From positions 20,675,037 to 20,739,036 of the forward strand of contig NW_019211454.1 of assembly GCF_002443255.2 (NCBI RefSeq): a stretch of DNA of 64,000 nucleotides, read 5' to 3'. Source of the DNA: Varroa destructor (taxonomy: Eukaryota > Arthropoda > Arachnida > Mesostigmata > Varroidae). The notes under the pieces were generated by a model that worked only from the letters and a program-made list of their open reading frames with translations, had not been told where the DNA came from and did no database searches. Shown here piece after piece: positions 13,541 through 24,960 of this stretch. A program made the translations under genes and the position numbers. How positions within the stretch are numbered: position 1 is the first letter of the stretch; every line of letters starts with the position of its first letter.

Positions 13541-16500
13541 CTGTCTATCTTTCTGTCTGTGCGACCGGCTGGTACAGACTGTAGAGGTGAACTCGGTGTA
13601 CCGCTGTTGCTACCGCTGATGATCATGGTGCGAGAATGAACGAACACGGCTATTTTCGCAGGAAAAGTGTTCTCTATAGAACCAGCATCTCGTTGTACGT
13701 AGGCATTTTATTACGCATCTTAACTTAGAAATAGCTTTTCCTCCGTAATCCATTGACCGGTTTGATTGCGTCTTTCATCTATACCATACATTGCTGATCA
13801 TAGAAATGACGGCAGCAGGAGAGCAGCAGTAGAATCCTGTTTATTCGGCCGTTGCTACCGAAGACTCTATTATAGAGAGAACTCACAACGATCGGATGAA
13901 GGGAAAAAAGTGGGAAGCTAGTGAACTATGTAGCGTCATTCGTTTTATTATTGAACTTAGACGGGAAGGTTTGAATATGTTTCAAAGAGGCGTATTAGCT
14001 GCGAAGGCTCCTCCTTCAGCTAACATCACACCTCATATTGCTAGCAAACTTCAGCATCCTCGTGATGATGCAGTTATCGCGTATTTGCCCACTAATCTTG
14101 GCTACACATGATCGTGCGGGTTCGGAATTGAGTGTAGATGATTTCTATTTGCTGGAAGCCAGTCGTCGCAAGAATAAGTAAACCATAGACAATTACATAG
14201 CGGATGTTACCAACGAACTCGCTCAATTATCTACTATATATCTATATATATTATTAGTTCCTGGGACTCCTTTGAGACTGAACCTTCTAGCTAATAACTC
14301 AATTCTACTTGGTGTTTTTCGTTTACGTTTCTTTTTCCAGCTCGATCGAACTCCTTCAGATCAGCTACAAATGCCACAGATAGTCGGCCGAATCGAAAGG
14401 AAATGCGCCCAAAATTTTTTGTTGATCGCATGCTTACGGATTGAAATCCTTTCATAGGTGACTCATATAGTCCAACAGTCGTTGGACGCCGTCATTAAAA
14501 CAATTTACATGCGGAAATCACAGTAGACTTAATCGTCTAGGAATAATTTTCCTTCTGCCTAGCTAATTATAACGTCAACTCTCCGCCGTGATTGTCTGGT
14601 ACGCTCAACGTTAGTTTATTAGCGGTACCGTGGCAGTGTTTTGATGGTGATCTTAATAAACCTGACTTGTTGTTATTGAAAACAGGATAGGCCTGACTGC
14701 GAGCACTTGAAGGCGAGTTTAGGACGAAATGAATACGTTCGTTCACAATGTCCTAAAAGTGTAACTGAAGTCAATCAGTCTTGGATGCTTGGCCATGGCC
14801 TAAACGTTATCTTCTTGAATAGCCGACATCAAAACGAGACGAGAACAATTGACTTTTGCCGTCAACTATCGTCTCATCACGTTTCGTACCACACAGATCA
14901 GACTAGTACGAGGTCTATTTGTGCCAAATATGGCAGACTTAGTATTTATGTTTAAACCGATACTTTTACAAACGCTGTAACAATAAAATATATCTCGTTC
15001 GCATACACTTGTTCTTGTCCAATAGTAGCGTCATATTAATTTTGCTAATCAGCATAATCTCTTCGACAGAAGCTTCGAAGAGCCCCTTCGTCCGCTCCGT
15101 ACCTCTGCAACAAGGAAAACTCAGATAATTAGGTATCTTACGTTTTTAGAGAAAGCTAATGGCTGCAACTCATAATAACATTTGACCCTCAAAAATAGGG
15201 TAACTGGTTGATTGAACTCTTTCTTAGAGCTTAATTTGGCAAACAAAATTCACTCAATTCGTTTATAGCCAGGCGAGTATCGGACCAGAGCGGTACGCAC
15301 AATACAAAATGCTTGTCAAAGGCTGGCAAAAAGTTACGTGGAAAAAAGCTCTTCTATATTCTTTCTATTATGTAACTTTTCCTTGCGTTTCCAATGTATT
15401 TTCCCCATAAATGGGAGCCATAAATACGTCTTAGCTCAATATATTCGTCGTTCATCATCCGTAGTTTATCCGAGTGATTCGTCTGAGTCTTCTAACTCGA
15501 ATTGCTGCTACCACAAACAGCTCGACGTGAATGCAGTGATCGGCGTGAATATAGACGTGAATGCAGGTATCTATGGATCTATGTAATCTCACTTTAGTAT
15601 AGCAAATGTGGGCACTATTCAGTCAGCGAAACCACAGTCCAATAACATATTCCAACTGTATATTGAATAGAAGGGCATGTTCGCCTTCGCTGTATAATAA
15701 CAAATGATTTGCCAATATTGACAGTAGTGACGCCCAATGTTGACTCGGTAAGCCTCTGGATAGGTAGGCAGACAAATAACGTACCCGAGTCGGGGGCCGC
15801 TGCAGGCACCAGGACACACTGTGCATAACGTACATTCGTTAAATAGCTATTATTTAGATTGGGCCGTTAAGAAGAAAATGATCGTTATTTTTTTACTGCT
15901 TTTTTCTAATCATTCGTTTGTGATGGTTAGCAGCGTTATAGATCGTTGGAAAGTTCTTTCACTGCCAAAGGTTTGCTATTATCAGGCGCTAATGCTGTCA
16001 TAGTTTTCGACCTTCAGATCACAATGTTTGGCACGAAATTCAGGCTTTGAAGAAAAACATCGACATTTGGCCGATATATATATATCAAAAAAACTGCTGA
16101 AACAACTCAGAATTTTTTCCGTACAATAAAAATCGATAGCTCAAAAAGTGAGGGTGAGAGCGAGAGGAGGGGGAGACAGAGGGGTTCTCTGTCAATACTA
16201 AAAAGGTTCACCTAATCTTCAGAAGTAATTGAATTGCGATGCTTGTCACATGCAGAAAATTTTATGGAGTAAGTTAAAAGCACTATCGTTAAAATAAATT
16301 CGCCAGAAATTTCGGAGTAGTAGTCTTAGTTATAATCTCCCATCGTACGCGCTAAAAGCAAGCTATCCTATATTAATTCGGTGGGGGAAAAATTCTCATC
16401 GAAAACATGCCTCTTGCCACACAACGCTACCTAGTCACATTTGGAGCGCGCAGTAGGATTTGTGCTTAGGAAAGGTGCTCAACCCTGTACAAATGCACTC

Positions 16501-18952
16501 GTTCCATGACGAAATGAAAGTCTGGGTTATTATAGTGCGCAAGATTTTGCCCATATTTACAAGAGATGCGTCAAAGTTTTTGTGCATACTAATGTTTTGT
16601 GTATCGGTTTTCAAGTAGTGCCGTTTGCTTTGGAGCAAGCTTAAGGGGAACGATACACAAAATGCGTCTCATACCTCTATTAAAATTCTATTCGCTATTT
16701 ATAATAGTATGAGCCAAAGCTTGAACTCCTCCGAGATAATTATTGTTAAGTTATTTTCCTTCGTTGAAAATTTAAGAGTCGTATGTATTTGGTGTAATTC
16801 GAAAATTAACATGGTCGAATAGTAGCAAAACCGTCGTTAATATTTCACAGGGTTTCCATATGGGGAAAATGGGACTAGATAGGCTGCTTCCTTTTCTAAA
16901 TAGATTAAAGACAATTAAGCCTTCAGGATTTTTCGATGCACGCGAACCAGAAATATAGTAGAATTTCCAGATAGGAACAGCCACGTATCCTTTTTGTATC
17001 TAAGTAACCTGTGTTAAATGATAACGAAATAGCCAAATGGCCAGTTTCATTGTTTCTTTACGCCACAGTTTGATAACGCGGGTCCCTTAAGGACCACACC
17101 GGATGGAGCAAATTCAGGCTCTGTGGACCACAACATTTCGAGCGAATATAAAATCGTGTGCGGACGATGCTAATTGTGGTGAGAAATTGAAAGAACTGGT
17201 AGCCTTTGAGTGCGACGCAGCTAAGTATACCTGTTAAAGCATTCATTGTATCTGACGTCGCTGCTGTTTTAAAGACGCCTTTGTTTGCGTAACCTATCAT
17301 TCGAACAAGAAAAAAAAAAAGCAATACTGTCGATAGATGCACTACGATGCGGATGACCACGATCGTGCATTATAGGTAATCATTTAAATCACACTTACGG
17401 TGGCTATACAGGCTTTTATACGGCCAAATTGGCCCATATTGTTATTGTCCGTCCATAGTTTTCGAATAAGTTGCAATTCCTCTATCTACAAGTACTTAGG
17501 CCATTCAAAAGAAAAAAGCTTCCACACGGTGTAGCGGATCTTTAGTAAACAACTGGCAACATTTAACCTGCCTAACTTGACAACAAACTAATACAAAGCA
17601 TAGATATTTCTAGCTAAAACCGTTTTTAAAATTGAAAAACGGTTTCCTTTTAGCTTTGTTGGATAACAGACCTCTTTGCATCGAATCCTTCGTGGCCCGT
17701 ATAGCCCCGCCCCTGGCCCATATAATCCCTCCTTGTAGGGCTGTAATAGATGTTCTGAAGTGATTTTTTCTCTCTGAATGGACGTTAGTGAAGCCACATA
17801 TTAAAAATTAGACCAGATGAAATTATGTGGTCAGGTTTGGCCATATATTAGAAGCGTCCTTAATGAATATAGTAATATGATTGCTTCCATTTCTACAGAG
17901 CCAGTTTCTTTCGATTCCAGCGTTAGGCAAATTTTGGCCCATGTGACACCACCCACTTCTACATATAAAGAGCGTGACTACATAAATTTACAATTTTTCT
18001 TATGCTTTTTTTTTTTTCCTAAGAATGTATTTCAACAAAAACAAGTACTTCAACGAATTTTTATAGACATGACGAATGTCTATAGAATGATGTATAATTT
18101 ATGGTAGTTATGCTTACTCAATATAATCATCCTCTACCGCGATTACAGTGTTAATTTGAAACTTAGCTTACAAACCAGTTATTTGTAAAATGTTCTTTCT
18201 TTAGTTCGCAAGGAACTTTTTAATAATAGTCATGTGTCAAATGATATTAATTTATGAAGGTGTAACCCAAACACGTCGTGCACCAAACGTTTTGACGGAA
18301 TCAAATTTTTGGCTGATAACAAAAGTGCAAGGGCTTTAAATGGACGAAAAGCTTAAATGGTATGAAAACATGCAAAAAGTCTTAAAGAGACGCTTCTATG
18401 GAGGATCCGACCATTCGTGGATGTTCTTCTTCCTAAAGCGACTGTTAATCTCCATTTTGAAAATATCAATAATAGTTTTTTTTAACTGTTCTGATGGGCT
18501 TTAAGATCCTTTCAAGCTAAACTCTGTTGAGAATTCTTCTATTCGCTTCACGAATTCTTTCTCGAGCTTTCCTAATTGGCGTTAACGTTAAACCGCCATT
18601 TTGGACAAAAAAAAACGTCTCTAACTTTGGTAGGGTTGGGTGGTTTGTATGTAAACAACCTGCGTGTCCATACGACAAGAACAGAGATTGTATACCGGCA
18701 TTTACATCTGTACGACGCCTCAACAACAGCAGTCGCTTGGTACGTTACCACTGCAGATATGGACTGTCGTGCAGAGGGCAGCAGCAAGAGTATGTACCAG
18801 GTGTCGTTACGGCGATGGCAGAGACGGCTTCTTCGATGTTATGTAGCTGAGTTCAGAGCGTGCGGTTTTCAAGTCGTATACTATGGACACTGTCAGCAGG
18901 AGCGGCGGTCGCACTGCTTGCGGTGGCCAGTAAAAGTGACCAGGTGAACGAC

Positions 18953-19078
18953 ATGAGAAGCAGGCGGCCTGCCATACATTCAAAAACAGGAATGGATTTG
19001 GATGAATATTTACGTGAAGAGGTCCCTGGGCCTTACTTAGGCGCTTTTAGCATCTCAGAAAGTGGACGGCTGGGACTG
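18953..19078 (+). other. Candidate small exon, unrecognised
   Basis: The plus-strand frame is open for 183 codons (18860-19411), the longest on this strand, but its first codon is GTG and the first ATG is at 18953. From that ATG it reads 42 codons of mixed composition (including MDLDEYLREEVPGPYLG) up to a donor-like ACTG|GTGAGT at 19078/19079. Beyond that the frame runs into a GA microsatellite, giving an artificial RERERE tail. An open frame of this length is expected about once by chance in 64 kb, so the donor is the only real support. It would be a gene nested antisense to FTZ-F1. Confidence 0.2.
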
Positions 19079-19324
19079 GTGAGTGCGCCGGACCGATATC
19101 TGCCACTGTTGGAATGCCAAGCTCCAGCGCGAATCGCTGCTCCATTCTACTATACTTGGTCCAATGTACAACACCCACCCGACTACTGCCACAGCGGTCA
19201 TTGTCTTGTCTGCCATGCTTATACGCCATCGTCTGACTCCCTGCTTTCTGCTCTGATACGCTTCATCGAGGGACACGCTCAATCAGACGACCAGCAGAGA
19301 CAAAACAGAGTAGCTGCGACGACG

Positions 19325-19327
<3 letters not shown>

Positions 19328-19356
<29 letters not shown>
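19328..19356. repeat. (AG)14 microsatellite
   Basis: An uninterrupted AG dinucleotide run of about 29 bp. It creates an artificial Arg-Glu repeat in the overlapping plus-strand frame. Confidence 0.96.
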
Positions 19357-19359
<3 letters not shown>

Positions 19360-19654
19360 TATCGGTACACGGTTCGTTCCATTATGGTCGAAGTGCCTTT
19401 TCCCTGTATAGCCGCTACATTGACGAACTAAAAAGCAACTAAACTATCCAAGAGATCTTTGCCTCATAAACTATACTGCTTCAATTCTGTCACATTTTTT
19501 TATAACTCTCCGTTATCGATTCAAGTAGCCGCGTAATTTCGCTTGTTTTTTTTTTTAAATTTCATTGAGATCTTGGACTTACTACACACTTTACACGCTG
19601 TATATCGATGTGAGGATTTCTGCTGTTAACTAGCCAACGACAATAGAAAAAATC

Positions 19655-20120
19655 CTCATGCGTAAGATGGCGCTGGGCAAAAATTTACTCCAGTTAATGA
19701 AGGTCGTACGTAACAATTCGAAGATCCTATATCGACCGTTCAACGAAGCGCGACGTTAGCTGTCGGTTACAGAAACGATGTACGGATTACAATGTGGCAG
19801 TATTGTATTCGACAATTTAGAAAACATGGCAAAAATGAAAACAGCAGGTCGAAAAATTGTGTAATTGCGTGATAGCGGTCGATCATTGTGTGGTGATGGT
19901 TCCATCACCGTCGGAAAACCTGTCTTCCCAGCCAATTTGTAGAGTCAGCGTGGACCGGTGGTTATTGAAATTAGTTACAACCAGAAGTGGCACAATAGAG
20001 AAAATTCACTGCAACACGTATGTATAGCGACCGGGTGTTTTTTGCATCGATTACGCCGAATTAAAATGTCCCCTAATAATAAGCGCTCTATTGCGGCAGG
20101 CATCACGGGCAACGGTTGCG
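19655..20120 (+). other. Weak transposase-like trace
   Basis: One frame over 19780-19870 reads RITMWQYCIRQFRKHG followed by SRSKNC, resembling the helix-turn-helix part of mariner-related transposases (W/R-x-hydrophobic-x-x-F-x-x-H/T-G, then a basic linker). The frame ends in stops near 19864, and downstream similarity is only suggestive. No inverted repeats were found. It may be an old, heavily decayed element or a coincidence. Confidence 0.22.
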
Positions 20121-20435
20121 ACTACTGAATAAATTCTACCTTGATCTCCTAAGTCAAAGTTATTATTTTGGCTGAACATGATGATAAACTACAAACTTAA
20201 ATATTGTGTGCTCTGTGTCCTGGACGATAGTTCCTTAAAACTAAGTCACCTATATGATATATAGATAGCTGACACCAACTAACCAAAGGGTTAATATGAA
20301 TACTTTCTCACGTGGCAACCTCAGTCTACGACTGACTATTTTGATAAAAACAACGATTTCATTTGAAATTCGTATCATAACTAGCTTCATCTTATTTTGA
20401 GGTCATACGACCTCCATTCGAATAGATAAATATAT

Positions 20436-20452
20436 CATAATAATAATAATAA
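20436..20452. repeat. (ATA)n microsatellite
   Basis: Short AAT/ATA triplet run in AT-rich intronic sequence. Confidence 0.85.
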
Positions 20453-21327
20453 TCATAGTAAATCATGTTTATCTTTGTGCCGTTACCGGTGCTCCCCCTG
20501 TTATTAATGCCGTTTACGCCCATTGACAAATTATGCATACATGCGAGACATTTATAGTACTCGAAGGCGTAGAACTGTCCAAGCTAGATAGGTTTGATAA
20601 AGAGAAGTCAATCTCCGTTGATGTTAGGTGAAGCTTATTGTTGTTCTTAGCGTCCAGATCTGTAGACGGTGTCTTTCGGCATCAGCGGCAGCAGACGATC
20701 GGCTGGTATAACGCGTATCGTCGTAGCGTCCAGCCGTGCGTTTGCTTGTTTGTTTGTCCGCTGAATTCCATTTACTTAGTTTGTTTGGCGATCGTCCAGA
20801 CAGAACAGAGCTGGCCCGTCCGCTGAAACAAGAGGCGGCAGCTGCTGCGCGTATGCAATCGTTGCCGACCGGCCCGCCAAACAACCAATATTCCAGAGTA
20901 GCAGACAGAAAAGACAGACGCACTTTCTCACTCGTTCAGCCGCACAGGTGTATAAACACAGAGCGAATAAACACAGACACGGCGAACGACCACAGACGTC
21001 CACGCATACGTACGAAGACAATGCGGATACTCTGACGACATTAATAGTAATATATCGAATATCTAGCGCGGCCGCTACCACTGTTCAAGTAAACCAACAA
21101 GTGTCAATAGCGTTCCGCCGTGACGCGCCTCTCAGCTTGTAACTTTAAATAGCGACGCGTCGTTTTTACTTCGTTGTCACCATCTTCGTCAACCGACATA
21201 TTATTCTTCGAGAACGATGCGCCGAAGGCAAGCCTGAAGGGGACCGCAAAGAATCGAAACCAGCGTGACAGAATACAAAAGGGTACAGCAGCGTAAAATA
21301 AGCAGACAAAAAGCAAAGGAGCCATAG

Positions 21328-21351
21328 AAAAAAAAAAAAAAAAAAAAAAAA
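21328..21351. repeat. A24 homopolymer
   Basis: An uninterrupted run of 24 A. No target-site duplication or retroposed body was found beside it, so a retroposon tail is not supported. Confidence 0.95.
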
Positions 21352-22295
21352 GGAACAATTAGACGGGTACTGAGGGGCTGAGGCGATTGAAGAAACGAGG
21401 GACTAAAAGCGGCACGCATACTACACGCCGCACGGCATGTACACACGCATCTATAAACGCCCTAAAACATACAGACTGTACCTGTAGAGCAGTCTGTTAC
21501 ACGTGAGTGTCAAAATTGGTTTCAGCCGTTAATGCAATTTTAGTTGTTGTTACCTCTGTTGACGCTGCGATATATTGACAATACAGCTGTTATGGCTACT
21601 GCTACGTTTAGTGCAACAACCGGCACTAAATAAATGTTTCGAGTTTTACATCTGGTACTGTTGCCGAGCAGTGCGGCTCCCAGCTCGAAGCAGAGCGTGT
21701 CTACGGCCAGTTTCTGTTCCAGATCGGACCATCTTCCTAAGTAACTACTATATTTAGGTAGATTTTGCTTTATGCAGGACGCAACGAGGATTATCAGTAG
21801 CAATCATATTGATAGCGTTTAAAAGAGAGCGCAGCGACGCCGGAGAGGGCGCACGTACAGAGAACTCGTACCAGCAAACCCCGAGAGAATGGGGGGACTC
21901 AACAGCTGTATGCCGTATGGCGAAAATGCTTGCGGCATTGGAGATACGGAACCTTGCAACGTCAGCACTGTCAACGGCAAAGCTAATGATGGTTATGATA
22001 TGAGTAGCAATGCTCTTTGTTTCTGTTGCCGCTGATAGCGGCGAACTAAGTGATTTTTTTGCGCGGCAATAATCATGCAAGGGTTGTTGCTCTCGCTAGT
22101 TGCTGTACGAGATGGTAGCCTTTACCCTATCGTCCTGATTCCCCGACATCTGTGCGCAGCCTTCGTGTTCACTACGACATTTAACGACCGCTTTCTACAC
22201 TGTTAACATTTGATAATGTTGTAAAAGTACATATAAATCGCTACGATTACTTGCAGAATTTAACTTTTCAATCACCAGATGTTACTGCCACTTCT

Positions 22296-22342
22296 GTATA
22301 TACGTATACATATATGCTTACATATATATACATATATATATT
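22296..22342. repeat. TA/CATA-rich tract
   Basis: Imperfect TA repeat with periodic CATA/CGTA interruptions, about 100 bp inside the intron from the FTZ-F1 donor. Confidence 0.85.
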
Positions 22343-22430
22343 AGCAGTATAACTTGATTACATCTTAAGCTTAGTATACAGTTAATATAGTTATAGAAAG
22401 AGGAAAAAAGCGAAGTTAATTATCAGTGGG

Positions 22431-22440
22431 TACTCACCTT
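22431..22440 (-). other. ftz-f1: 5' splice donor of the FTZ-F1 DNA-binding-domain exon
   Basis: On the minus strand the exon reads GAAG|GTGAGTA. The last exon base is 22438 and the GT occupies 22437-22436. This is a near-perfect donor, and it leaves phase 1 exactly where family members continue with an alanine codon (G|CN) into the FTZ-F1 box. Translating past it gives a short hydrophobic tail and a stop near 22391, which supports splicing here. Confidence 0.93.
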
Positions 22441-22894
22441 CGAGTTTCATCCCGACGTCGAGGCACTTCTGGAAGCGACAGAAGGGGCATCTTTTCCTCT
22501 GTGACTTGTCGATGTGGCACGATCTGTCAGCCACGCATGTGTAGACCTTTTTGTTCTGAACCGTCCTCTTGAAGAAGCCTTTGCAGGATTCACACGTAAG
22601 TAGGCCATAGTGGTAGCCAGACACTTTATCACCACAGACTGGGCACAGTTCCTCGATGCCCTCCTTGGAATCCGCCGAGGTGACGAGTGCGGCCGAGTTG
22701 GTCGGAGAAATGACCGCAAGTTCGAGGGAGGGATTAGCGTGGCCAACAACGGCACCAGGGGGCGGTGCCACTGACACACCAGTAACCCCTGCAACTCCAC
22801 TGACTGCCATCACGTTGACCGGAGGCTGATACGTATCCGCACTGTACTGGTTCGGCCCTGTGGGAAAGTAAAAATTATCCATGAATGACGCCAT
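22438..22894 (-). CDS. ftz-f1: FTZ-F1 nuclear receptor (NR5A), exon with N-terminus and DNA-binding domain; partial
   Basis: This exon encodes the start of an orphan nuclear receptor that binds DNA as a monomer in the nucleus; in insects it is the competence factor for ecdysone responses and moulting. From the ATG at 22894 the reading is 152 codons plus one base. Residues 1-80 are a Ser/Val/Pro/Ala-rich A/B region beginning [16 protein letters not shown]. Residues 81-152 are the DNA-binding domain: zinc ligands C84, C87, C101, C104 and C120, C126, C136, C139, with P-box CESCKG at 101-106. The [17 protein letters not shown] stretch and GMKLE ending match arthropod FTZ-F1 rather than vertebrate SF-1. 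The start has an ideal context (A at -3, G at +4). The frame stays open upstream to an in-frame TAA at 23012-23014, with only a TTG codon at its head. The exon ends in phase 1 after GMKLE, where the family continues into the FTZ-F1 box. That box and the ligand-binding domain are not seen in the window. Confidence 0.96.
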
Positions 22895-23014
22895 TGTAAT
22901 GGCTGGGGTCGCCACTAGGGGCGCGCTCAGATAGTCCAGTGTCGAAGCAATTGTAAATATTGAGGAAATACAAAAGCGACCTGCTCCTTCGCAGAAGCAG
23001 AAAAACAACAATTA
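22895..23014 (-). other. ftz-f1: FTZ-F1 leader, or tail of an upstream intron
   Basis: This segment sits directly upstream of the FTZ-F1 start codon. It is in frame and open for 39 codons up to a TAA at 23012-23014, and contains no ATG in that frame. A pyrimidine-rich stretch ends in a possible acceptor AG at 22982-22981 (reading ...GGAGCAG|GTCGC). If that acceptor is used, an upstream exon could add residues in phase 1, as alternative isoforms do in insects. If not, this is 5' UTR and translation starts at 22894. The sequence alone does not decide. Confidence 0.5.
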
Positions 23015-23240
23015 CACGTCACACACAGACACACGGACACACGGCAGTGTAGTGATGGTAGAGCACTATGAAGCCGATAGCACTACGAGACGACTATGTA
23101 TAGTTGTTTGGCAACGTCTAATTTGATTAATGATGTTGATGTGGATGATAAGGATAATGATGATGAGGAGGAGGATAGGAATAACTTTGTTTTGCCGACA
23201 AACGTGTGATAAGACTTAGTAGCACGCTTGTCAATTGCTC

Positions 23241-23295
23241 TTGTTGTTGTCGTCGTCGTCGTCGTCGTGGTGGTGGCGGTCGTTGTTGTTGTTGA
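23241..23295. repeat. Compound triplet tract (TTG)n(TCG)n(TGG)n(TTG)n
   Basis: Four successive triplet types within about 55 bp upstream of FTZ-F1. The complementary strand would encode a Gln/Arg/Pro/His-rich stretch, but no exon support exists. Confidence 0.92.
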
Positions 23296-23466
23296 TGAGG
23301 GTGATGGGAATGACGAGGTTTAGGGAAGAACCACATAAGTTCACGTAATCCGAATAGAGGCAGTCACCAGGCTTGTCACAGTTGCCGCATCTACGTCTCG
23401 TGAGATACAGCTAAAACACTCAGACTAATAGACACGTGTCCCACGTGACTGCGAAAACACAAAACG

Positions 23467-23492
23467 CACAACACACGCACACACACACACAC
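23467..23492. repeat. (CA)n microsatellite
   Basis: CA dinucleotide run with one CG interruption. Confidence 0.93.
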
Positions 23493-24664
23493 GGCGCTGT
23501 TAGCTCGTATGGGGCTGTACGTAGCAGTAATAGGGGTTTTTGTGGATCGTTTCGTTCGTATTGTCACCGTATCGGATGAAAGTTGCGATTTGTGTTGTTT
23601 CTTGCGGACCGCAAGACACAGGAGAGGGACACTGTCGTCGATTAACTTAGCTAGTTATATTGCCGGCGAAGGAAGAAACGACAACTAACCACCACTGAAG
23701 ACTGATGACAACAGGCAACTTGATTGATGGACAGATGCGTAGGAAGTTGCTAGATGATTAGCTTGCTTATTCGTTTCTCCTCGAAGGGAAATGGAATGGG
23801 TGAAGTAATAATGGATGTATATATGATCGATCGACTGATCGTCGATCAATTAATAACTGTTATAATTCCACTTTTTGATTTACTTGAAAAATCAGGTACA
23901 CTTAGTCGCCGTAGTTGAGCCGTCGCGCGTCGAGCTGGCAGGCAACAAGAAAGACATTTTAGATTTCCGTATTTAACTTTCGTTTCATAAAGGTCCTCTT
24001 AGTAGAACGATCTTTTGACGACGTTACGCTCAATGTCAGCCATAAGGGTAGTCTACGACAGGAATAGGCACACTACACATTGTGGTCGTTCATTGCATCC
24101 AACAAGCCATAAACCCTTTTTGGGTGTAGGCCCTTTTTGCTGAGGGCAGTTTCATGTGGCTGCCGATAACCATCAGGACGGCAGATTAGCGTGAGTTGAC
24201 AGCACTGCGCGAGCAAGCTCTCTCTAGTTCAATTGTCGCTGAATAGAAATAGCACGAGATACTTCGATGAGCGAGCAGACGTATAGACAGATAGTAGCTG
24301 CTCTCCACCGTCGGTACTACAGTATTCGTAGTATCAGTGACGACGATATAACAACTGAGTATTTAGGTAGTATAGGCAGTAACGACAACAACAGAAGAAG
24401 TTGCTGTCGCAGTAATAATGGCAGTCGAAGGAACTGACTCAGTCAAATCAGAGTAGCAATGGCAGCTTTCGTTGTACGAGTGGTGATAGTGATATATGAT
24501 AAAAGTAGCAGTACTAGAAATGGTGGCAACAACAGACGGCGTGGCGCTCGCTACGGGTATCCAGGCACTTCTGCAAGCGCATGCATGCTTGCTTGCTCGC
24601 GGCCCGCCTCGCGCGCCCGGACATTGCGCGAAGGAGAGAGAAAGCGCTCGGGAAAGGGTCGAGC

Positions 24665-24719
24665 GACGACGACAACGAGAACGACGACGACGATGACGAT
24701 GCCGCCGCGAGGAGGAGGA
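24665..24719. repeat. (GAC)n/(GAT)n/(GAG)n imperfect triplet tract
   Basis: Imperfect GAC, GAT, GCC and GAG triplets within the purine-rich upstream region of FTZ-F1. Confidence 0.85.
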
Positions 24720-24951
24720 CCAACAGCCGCTGTCGCAGCCGCTGCCGGTGCTACCGTCATTTCTACCCTAAAACGTGATGTAAGCACCCGCTCGGAACAG
24801 CACCAGCATCGCGAGCCAGAGCAACAACGGCTGGTTTCCACTATAGCGGGAGCCAGCGGCAGCAACAGCAGCAGCGGCCGTAGACATCCCACAACGTAGC
24901 AGCGTGCAGGCGGTTACACAGCCGCAACATCACGAAGGGCCACAAACTGGG

Positions 24952-24960
24952 CCAAGGTCG
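24952..24960 (+). promoter_or_regulatory. Match to FTZ-F1 monomer site (YCAAGGYCR)
   Basis: The sequence CCAAGGTCG fits the NR5A half-site with its 5' extension exactly. It lies about 2.1 kb upstream of the FTZ-F1 start codon, so autoregulation is conceivable. The motif is degenerate enough that a few chance matches are expected in 64 kb. Confidence 0.2.

Larger units (their letters stand above)
1..22437 (-). other. Probable long FTZ-F1 intron; no coding exon recognised
   Basis: Everything downstream of the FTZ-F1 donor, read on the minus strand, lacks a match to the expected continuation (FTZ-F1 box, hinge, ligand-binding domain). Open frames of 60-183 codons occur on both strands, but none shows a known domain. 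AT-rich stretches dominate at 1-6000 and 12000-18500. A GC-rich, CpG-bearing stretch lies at about 8600-11700 and another at 20600-21500. Microsatellites lie at 9116, 11204, 13507, 19328 and 21328. Reading this as one intron is an inference: a small exon under 60 codons or an unrelated nested gene could have been missed. Confidence 0.5.

Noticed and set aside
13896..14186. 71-codon frame continued by 26 open codons after a +1 shift
   Set aside because: The extension ends SVDDFYLLEASRRKNK and looks plausible, but nothing is recognised and a frameshift must be assumed.
18860..19411. Full 183-codon plus-strand frame as a secreted protein (hydrophobic start)
   Set aside because: It begins at GTG, the first ATG is after the hydrophobic stretch, and the end is a translated GA microsatellite. 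Only a small internal segment is kept as a candidate exon.
21328..21351. A24 as a retroposon poly(A) tail
   Set aside because: No retroposed body or target-site duplication could be identified. The same holds for the T runs at 27681 and 41367.
22391..23011. 206-codon minus-strand frame taken as the full FTZ-F1 coding unit
   Set aside because: Its first codon is TTG and its last 15 codons read through a strong splice donor. The supported exon is 22438-22894.
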